This document shows, one piece after another, positions 58,174 to 64,000 of a DNA stretch of 64,000 nt (positions are counted from its first letter, which is position 1; every line of letters begins with the position of its first letter). Source of the DNA: Tubulanus polymorphus (Eukaryota; Nemertea; Palaeonemertea; Tubulaniformes; Tubulanidae); NCBI RefSeq assembly GCF_964204645.1, contig NC_134034.1, positions 6,879,414-6,943,413 of the forward strand, given 5' to 3'. Both the position numbers and the translations under genes were made by a program. The notes under the pieces are model-generated. The model was not told where the DNA came from. It made no database searches and saw only the letters and a program-made list of their open reading frames with translations.

Positions 58174-58947
58174 AATGAATGAGGAAGTCCCGAAATTCTG
58201 ACATTGCAATCCATGCCGGCAATCCGACATACCACGATCCTAGCACCTCTCTACAAATTATAAGGGAATTATTAGGAACCGGGCACCCGATCCCGGCACC
58301 TCTGTACAGGGATACATTAGGAACCGAATGCCCACGATACCTGCACCTATCTACAGGGGAATATTAGGAACCTAAAGCCCCACGATCCCGGCACCTCTCT
58401 ACAGGGGAATATTAGGAACCAAAAGGAATGTCGGGAGTCTCGATATTCCGGCACTCTTGAGACACCGGCACTCCCAACACACCAGCAATCCCGACATCCC
58501 GGGGCTCCCGACATTCCGACACACCGTCACTCCGGCAATCCTGCAGGCCGACATACAGACATTCCAGTCATTATTTAACCTGGTCAGTTGTATTGAAAAC
58601 ATTTATTGAAAGGCTTGGGCGTTTAGTTCCTAATATTCCCCTGTAGACAGGTGTCGGGATCGTGGACATATGGTTCCTAATATTCCCCTGTAGAGATGCT
58701 GGGATCGTGGGCGTTCGGTTCCTAATATTCTCCTGTATAGAGGAGCTGGGAACGTGGGGCTTAAGGTTCCAAATATTTCCGTGTAGATATGTGCAGAGAT
58801 CATGGGCATTTGGTTCCTTATGTATCAGGGATCGGGTGTCCGGTTCCTAATAATTCCCTAATAATTTGTAGAGAGGTGCTAGGATCGTGGTATGTCGGAT
58901 TGCCGGTTTGGATTGCAATGTCAGCATTTTGGACTGCCTCATTCATT
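58174..58947. mobile_element. Foldback element built from mirrored 45-49-bp tandem repeats
   Basis: The ends AATGAATGAGGAAGTCC and GGACTGCCTCATTCATT are inverted. The left arm carries four units (TAGGAACC at 58273, 58317, 58364, 58413, each with ACCTCTCTACAGGGGAATAT-like sequence). The right arm carries about six inverted units (GGTTCCTAATATTCCCCTGT). The centre (58430-58560) is another set of short CCGGCACTCC-like repeats. No protein. It starts 64 bp after the exon F donor. Confidence 0.78.
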
Positions 58948-59019
58948 TGAATTAAGCTTCTGCAATAAGGGACTTTATTACCATATTTTTACTTGATCCG
59001 GTTCAACTTTAGTTGAGAA

Positions 59020-59090
59020 TGAATACGCCACCTCAAGTGAAGTGAATACGCCAATTTAAGTGACCTGAATACGCCGCCTCAAGTGACGTA
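59020..59090. repeat. Short tandem repeat, about 23-25-bp unit, 3 copies
   Basis: GAATACGCCACCTCAAGTGA recurs as GAATACGCCAATTTAAGTGA and GAATACGCCGCCTCAAGTGA. Further on, TTGACCGATT segments (59111, 59235) form another diverged duplicate. Confidence 0.6.
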
Positions 59091-59423
59091 AACAGCCTAG
59101 AGGCCGAGTGTTGACCGATTGTTTTTAAACTTGGTACACAAGTAGGGTATCACTTGCACCAGAAGCCAATTTAAAATTGGGTCGATTCGATTCAAATTAT
59201 TGCCACCAGGGGGCTGACATGAAAGGTGGTGATTGTTGACCGATTAATTTCAACCTTTCGGTACTTAAGGTACACAAGTAAGTAATAACAAAATCAGGGT
59301 TTCATACCAGAGTACGACTCGCCACCACAAGTAATTTTTTTTTTATAAATGGGAGACAGAAAAGCTTCTTAGCATCAATAAATAGCAGAATAAAACCATC
59401 AAAAAACAATTTGAAATTAGTCG

Positions 59424-59675
59424 ATGTTTCACAAGAAATTAATTGAACATAAAATATTAGAATTAGAAAAAATAAAAACTGAATATGGTGAAAAAAAGGC
59501 AAATTTGAGTTATTTTAGCGTAAATACAACACGTGAATTCAAAGTATTTTTACCTAATAAATGGGTTTCATTAAATAAAGATGAATTAAAAGATTTAGAA
59601 GGATTTAAGATAATTCATCATGGAAGAAATGGAGATGGCCATCATGATTTAGAATTGTTGAAAAAATGTTTTTAA
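59424..59675 (+). CDS. Unknown 83-residue AT-rich ORF
   Basis: ATG to TAA, starting MFHKKLIEHKILELEKIK and ending DLELLKKCF. It is lysine-rich with a short coiled-coil start and a REFKVFLPNKWVSLNKDE middle. Composition is AT-rich like the surrounding DNA. No family was recognised and no splice context is evident. It may be a relic of a mobile-element protein or chance. Confidence 0.25.
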   Translation: MFHKKLIEHKILELEKIKTEYGEKKANLSYFSVNTTREFKVFLPNKWVSLNKDELKDLEGFKIIHHGRNGDGHHDLELLKKCF

Positions 59676-59733
59676 ATTAATAATGAAAAATAGAAAAAAG
59701 AATCAAAAATGTTTTTTGTTGCTTTTTTTCACA

Positions 59734-59935
59734 CTTAAAAACGAGGTTACATTGAGGAGTAAAAATTGATTGAATCTTTAAAATAAAAGCTGAGGTTAAA
59801 ATGAGAAGTAAAAGTTAAATGAACTTTTAAGATTAAAAACGAGGTTAAAATGAGGAGTAAAAAATTAATGAAGTTTTTAAATTAAAAACGAGGTGATAAT
59901 GAGGAGTAAAAATTTATTGAATCTTTAAAATGAAA
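59734..59935. repeat. Minisatellite, about 50-65-bp unit, 4 copies
   Basis: AAACGAGGTTAAAATGAGGA and variants recur with GTAAAAATTGATTGAATCTT-like spacers about 50-60 bp apart. Confidence 0.65.
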
Positions 59936-59985
59936 TAAAGCTGCAAATAGTGATAACGGGTTTTCTGCACAGTCTTGTTATCCTG
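59936..59985. repeat. Copy of dispersed GCAGCGATAACGGG repeat
   Basis: GCTGCAAATAGTGATAACGGG followed by TTTTCTGC; related copies are at 6224, 24411, 28761 and, inverted, 45830. Here cited in part: TGATAACGGGTTTTCTGC. Confidence 0.5.
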
Positions 59986-59999
59986 TTCAACGGTCAACA

Positions 60000-60425
60000 C
60001 AGTTTTATAAAAGGAAGGTCGACAAACAGTCAATTATACCTACTTGGTGCCATGGACGACCCGACCAGATGGTCTTATTTGACTCTGGAAAATCGACTGT
60101 TGGGCCTTAATTAGTCTTTATGGATTTGGCCACAAATCATTTGATAAGGTACATCAGCCATTACTAAATAAGCTATTGGGAAACAGTATCAATGATGGGT
60201 CGCTCAAATGGCCCAGCAGTTATCTCCAAACAAAAACAGGTGGAAATCAACGGAACGCCTCATCTTGGAATACGTTTGTCTAACTATGGGAGTCACGCAA
60301 GGTAGAATCCTAAGTCCTCTTCTCTTCACTGTCGTGATAAATTATATACACAGCAATCCAACATGTACCGGACCGAGTAAATTTCCAAAACGATCTAAAC
60401 AAGCTGTGTTCGGTACATGGTCAGG
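60000..60425 (+). pseudogene. Non-LTR reverse transcriptase core relic
   Basis: Across frames the stretch shows KGRSTNSQLYLLGAMDD (finger region), LVFMD followed by a FDKVHQPLLNKLL segment (motif A region), WPSSYL, VEINGTP and MGVTQGRILSPLLFTVVIN (motif B region). This is the order of CR1/L2-type RTs. Several frameshifts and a stop break it, and motif C (YADD) is absent. Confidence 0.6.
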
Positions 60426-60499
60426 AACATGGTAGATGGGCCTAAACTCAAAAGGCATGATATGGATATTGGATACAAAGAAAACCAAGGTTCAGATTA

Positions 60500-60935
60500 T
60501 ACCCTTGTGTTCAAGTGAAAAGATTATTTTGTTTGAATACAGATTATTCATTATAACGAAAAGACCATTTAGTTCCATCAAAATTTTGTTGTTTGGAACG
60601 AAAAACGCTTCGATCGGACAATATACTTGTACGTACAAAAAACTTAATGTTCCAATCAGAAAATTTCGTTAGAATGAAAACGACTCTGTTCGATCGAACG
60701 ATATGCTTTTCATTCAAACAAAAACTTTTCTTCGTTTCGTCAAAAAATTTGTTCGAATGAAACACGATGTTATTGTTCAAACAAAAAACTTTTAGTCCTA
60801 GCAAAAAAAAAATTTGTTGAGCGAAAACAATTTTATTCGAATGAATGTCTGAATGAAAATGATTCTGTTCAATCGAACGAGAAACCTTTCGTTAAAAAAA
60901 AATGTTTCCGAACGAAAACAACTTTTTCGGCGAAA
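60500..60935. repeat. Cryptic TTCGAAC array, block 3 (inverted)
   Basis: The same irregular motif as at 52895 and 54900, seen here mainly as its complement (TTCGATCGAACGATATG-like, GTTCGAATGAAA, ATTCGAATGAATG). Confidence 0.6.
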
Positions 60936-61270
60936 CTTTCAATGAAAATCTTCATTTTTGCCAATAAAATATCGTTGATAATTGTGATCATATCGGCATT
61001 TCTGGAATGCCGATGTGATACTTGCTTTACTGTCTCTAAATATTTTCCAAACCAAGGTCTTTCCTTTTCCATAAGATCCTCCGCATGTATCACAGCTTGA
61101 AAGATAGTAAAATTCACTATGTACAGTCTTTTAGAGTATATCCATCATACGTATCATGACTGAGAAGTAACATACCTATAAAACTATTACGAAGTGTGGG
61201 ATTTTTGCGATTGACTAGATTGTTTTATATATTACAGTTTAGCATTACAAACAGTAAATCTAGATTAAAA

Positions 61271-62560
61271 CTAATGCATACCTGTAAATGACTGGTAACC
61301 TGGAAGTGCAGCAACCATATCATCACCAAGTACTCTATGGACCGCTACCAATGAAACTTTCCTCCGGTTTGATACTGCTCCGATTTCAACTTTTGGTTTT
61401 AACCCAAGTTTACGAAACATATACAGGGCAACAATGAACACATCACTATCTGGTGTCATAATTGTGATAGTCACAAGCCCATTATTCTTCAAGTTTAACC
61501 CCATGCCATATTATTATATTGTCTGCTTCCTCGTGTTTATTGTCATAATCTGACACATCTCTGAAATTTGATGCTGTACCCTTGCTGTACCCTTCCTGAG
61601 TTTGCCAACTGGTGTGTCATCTGTGCACAAACTGAATTTACCATCGAAAGTGTTTCCCCGCTTCGATGTTTGCGTTTCCCTTTAATGATCTATCAAGTAT
61701 CTATCAAATATAAAAAGTGTCCCATCATAGTGTCTGGATCTTGACTTAATGATGTTAATGTAGAATTTGGCAACATCAAGTCAAGTGTTGAACTCTGTTG
61801 TTCCAAGCTCTTGCACAATGACCATTCCAACAATTATTATAACTATTATTAAACATAAGGGAACAGTCTTCTTTTACTTCATCTTTAGCAGCCAACTTTT
61901 TTTGTCTTTTTCGTATCACTCCACTTTTTGAGATTTAGTTTTTTCATCTTAGCCCAGTTGTTACCACTCTTAATCTTTTCCTCGACATAGTTTTTTAATG
62001 CTGCAGATGCTGTCATCCTGATAGTATACCTTCTTGCATTTCAACTGGAATGACCACCTTGGAATAAATGTTGTACAGGTGGTCAGTTGCTTCAATTGTG
62101 ATGCTGTTTGCAAGTGCTTCATGGAGTGTATTTACTGCAGCATTCTCACGTGGAGTTATCCTACTTGAAGATTCATGGTGTAAATTAACTGCATAATTTG
62201 TCGAATGACATGCGATGCTGTCAGCTTCCTGGCTTAGATGAACGAGGTCTGGAAGAAAAACCTTTTTAGAGCATCTTCTCTTTAATTCCTCGTATTCCAC
62301 CTAACACTTTCATCTTCCTATTTTCTTGCTCCAAAGCATGATCTACACCAAGGAGGCAGAATGGCGCATTAGATTTTTTACACAGAAATGTCCGCCCTGG
62401 AAAAACTTCGATATCTCAGGATCTGTTATCTCTAGGCTTCTTATTTTAGCTATGTATCCTGGAACGTGCTGGGCATATTGTCTGTACTTCCCAAAGAAGT
62501 AAATGCATAGCTGCTCCATTGCTATCAAATGCATATCTTAATCCACGTTTATTCATTCCA
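61271..62560 (-). pseudogene. Multicopy invertebrate family protein, decayed (EEAD...PDSDV)
   Basis: On the minus strand the order is AMEQLCIYFFGKYRQYAQHV with PGYIAKIRSLE, then PDLVHLSQEADSI, then SAALKNYVEEKI with KMKKLNLKKW, then SDYDNKHEEADNIIIW (about 61505-61560), then MTPDSDVFIVALYMF and LPGYQSFTG. This order matches a large family of uncharacterised proteins in marine invertebrates whose EEADT and DTDV acidic motifs recall PIN/FEN-like nucleases; that link is inferred. Frames break between segments. It could be a decayed gene copy or part of an unknown mobile element. Confidence 0.6.
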
Positions 62561-63130
62561 CTACAACTTCACACTAGAACTAAATAAATAACACGACATA
62601 TAGATATAACGACTAAAAATAAATAACTCTATAATAAATTAATTATATATACTACTTATGGCTCACAAGCCTTCTATCAACACTATATTCCTGCACAGCC
62701 TACTGCTATGTACAAAACTCACAAATCCCCCCATATCAAATCCTACCCAATACTTATATAACCAAACCCACCCATGCCCAATAAACACATACTGAAAACC
62801 CAAAAACCATGACACAACTTATATACCACAGCACCACTGGAGAATACATACTAGAAAATGCATACAGAATAAAACCAATATCACTCACACATAAGTAAAT
62901 CAATAAATAAATAAATTAATAAATAAAGCAAACACTGAAACCGTCACAGCACTTCTAGTTGGTTTTAGTGTCTTTTTTGTTACTTTATCAGTAAAACCAT
63001 TATTTGAAAAGATTTCGGAATACTGCTCTGTAAGGGAATTTATTGGGAGATGTGCATTTGGTCGAGACAACCGTAACTTCAGTCCATTATAGAATTCAAT
63101 ATTTGTTGCACTTCTGGGCCACAGTCTTAA
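62561..63130. other. Low-complexity AT-rich stretch
   Basis: A-rich sequence with a TAAATAAATAAAT tract near 62895-62930. No gene is seen. Confidence 0.4.
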
Positions 63131-63340
63131 TCACTTTGATTCCTTTGCACATAAATGATACTGTAAGTGACAACCTGATGAAGTAAGAGACGGGAACTTG
63201 ATGTAAAGTTGAGTGTTCAAACTTCTTATCACAGCAGCCTGTATTTTGTCTACATTTTTTTCTTCATCCCAGGGATATGGTGTATAGCTTTTCACTAAAC
63301 GTGCCACAGAAAAAAAAGCGTCTGGTTCAAACAAGTTTTG
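63131..63340 (-). pseudogene. Possible upstream fragment of the same unknown family
   Basis: A minus-strand frame of 67 codons (MFEPDAFFSVARLVKSYTPY..., TQLYIKFPSLTSSG) lies upstream of the decayed family member. Family not recognised; linkage is by position and strand only. Confidence 0.25.
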
Positions 63341-64000
63341 CTGCGATCTAAGGGTATCACTTTGCTTAACGTCCTCTTTGGTTTGAAGTTGTAAAACAAC
63401 TTCTAACCATAGTTATCGTACCGACGAAAGAAGTTTGTCGAAAAATGGCATCGGAGAAAACAAAACATAAAGTCGTGATTCGGTCAAATAGTTCTGCAAT
63501 ACATCAGCCATATACATCGATGATACCTGTTAAAAGCTACCATTCTGTTAAATGTACAAAAGAAGTTTCTTAATTTCAATTGTTTCTTAAATTCCAAATT
63601 TTGTAATTTGAGTCCGATTTTAATCAAGTGCGTAGGGATACATTAGGAATAGCAAGTGATTGACAAGTAAGCTGCACCATGTTTAACAGCGTCGATTGTT
63701 GGTTGTGTCGTGGATTACTCATATCCGTATGAAGTATTAAGGTGAGTGTCAGTGATTGGTGTGTATAGTTTATTCCTCATGAATGCATGGAGGGCCTTTG
63801 AATTGTGTGAATAGACATTCATAGCATTGAGAATGACTGCTATGGTCTGCAGTACTGGTACACGCGCGCTGTTGCCGACATCGGCCTCCTCTTCGAAAAT
63901 TATGAAAAAAATATACCTCCAAAGAAATGTATTTAGCGTCGGATATTGTGTCGAGAATTTCAGATTGATAGATTTTCATATCTTCCAACCACACAGGGGC
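63341..64000. other. Window end, no supported gene
   Basis: A 74-codon minus-strand frame (63770-63994) starts MWLEDMKIYQSEILDTI but has no recognised domain. It may be an exon of the same unknown family or chance. Confidence 0.25.

Noticed and set aside
60436-60804. Open frames over the third TTCGAAC block
   Set aside because: Composition mirrors the repeat; no domain on either strand.

Overview
The window looks like intronic DNA from a marine invertebrate. The genome is AT-rich, introns exceed 15 kb, there are no bacterial-style operons, and L2/CR1, BEL/Pao, Ty3/gypsy and Tc1/mariner copies sit beside MITEs and minisatellites. The mix of L2-like elements with TTA or GAT tails, a DD41D mariner and GTCCCCCGCG-type terminal repeats would suit an echinoderm, hemichordate or similar animal, but I cannot name the species.

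The only convincing host gene is on the + strand and runs through most of the window. Six exons (4769-4979, 5052-5213, 22989-23143, 25489-25675, 41991-42138, 57903-58109) have GT-AG junctions whose phases agree at every join. They encode about 356 residues resembling the coiled-coil ciliary-type protein CCDC148. The gene starts upstream of the first exon found and continues past the last. The introns measure 72 bp, 17.8 kb, 2.3 kb, 16.3 kb, 15.8 kb and more than 5.9 kb.

Upstream of exon A are a 5'-truncated L2/CR1 element (174-3030) and a Ty3/gypsy remnant (about 3745-4690, minus). Intron 2 (5214-22988) holds a nearly full-length two-ORF non-LTR element on the minus strand (about 6350-11920) carrying a TA-target MITE, a TTAA-target MITE, minisatellites, a foldback element, a retroelement fragment, a possible LTR and a second L2-like element. 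Intron 3 is almost filled by one TIR-bounded 2.1-kb element.

Intron 4 (25676-41990) holds a 1.2-1.3-kb repeat (called R here), an L2 RT fragment and a BEL/Pao provirus (30353-39775). The provirus was hit by a hAT-like MITE and by a second R copy, and that R copy was itself hit by another MITE. The two R copies give clean empty sites for each other's insertions. An L1/Tx1-like fragment follows.

Intron 5 (42139-57902) holds a nearly intact DD41D mariner, a 1.3-kb palindrome, several minisatellite-bearing elements and cryptic TTCGAAC arrays. Beyond exon F are a foldback element made of mirrored tandem repeats, further minisatellites, an RT fragment and, on the minus strand, a decayed member of a multicopy invertebrate family with EEAD and PDSDV acidic motifs.

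No rRNA, tRNA, CRISPR array or coherent operon was found. Almost every mobile-element ORF is broken. The lasting interest is the gene model, the datable nested insertions, the palindrome, and the amber-separated in-frame ORF1/ORF2 of the minus-strand element.
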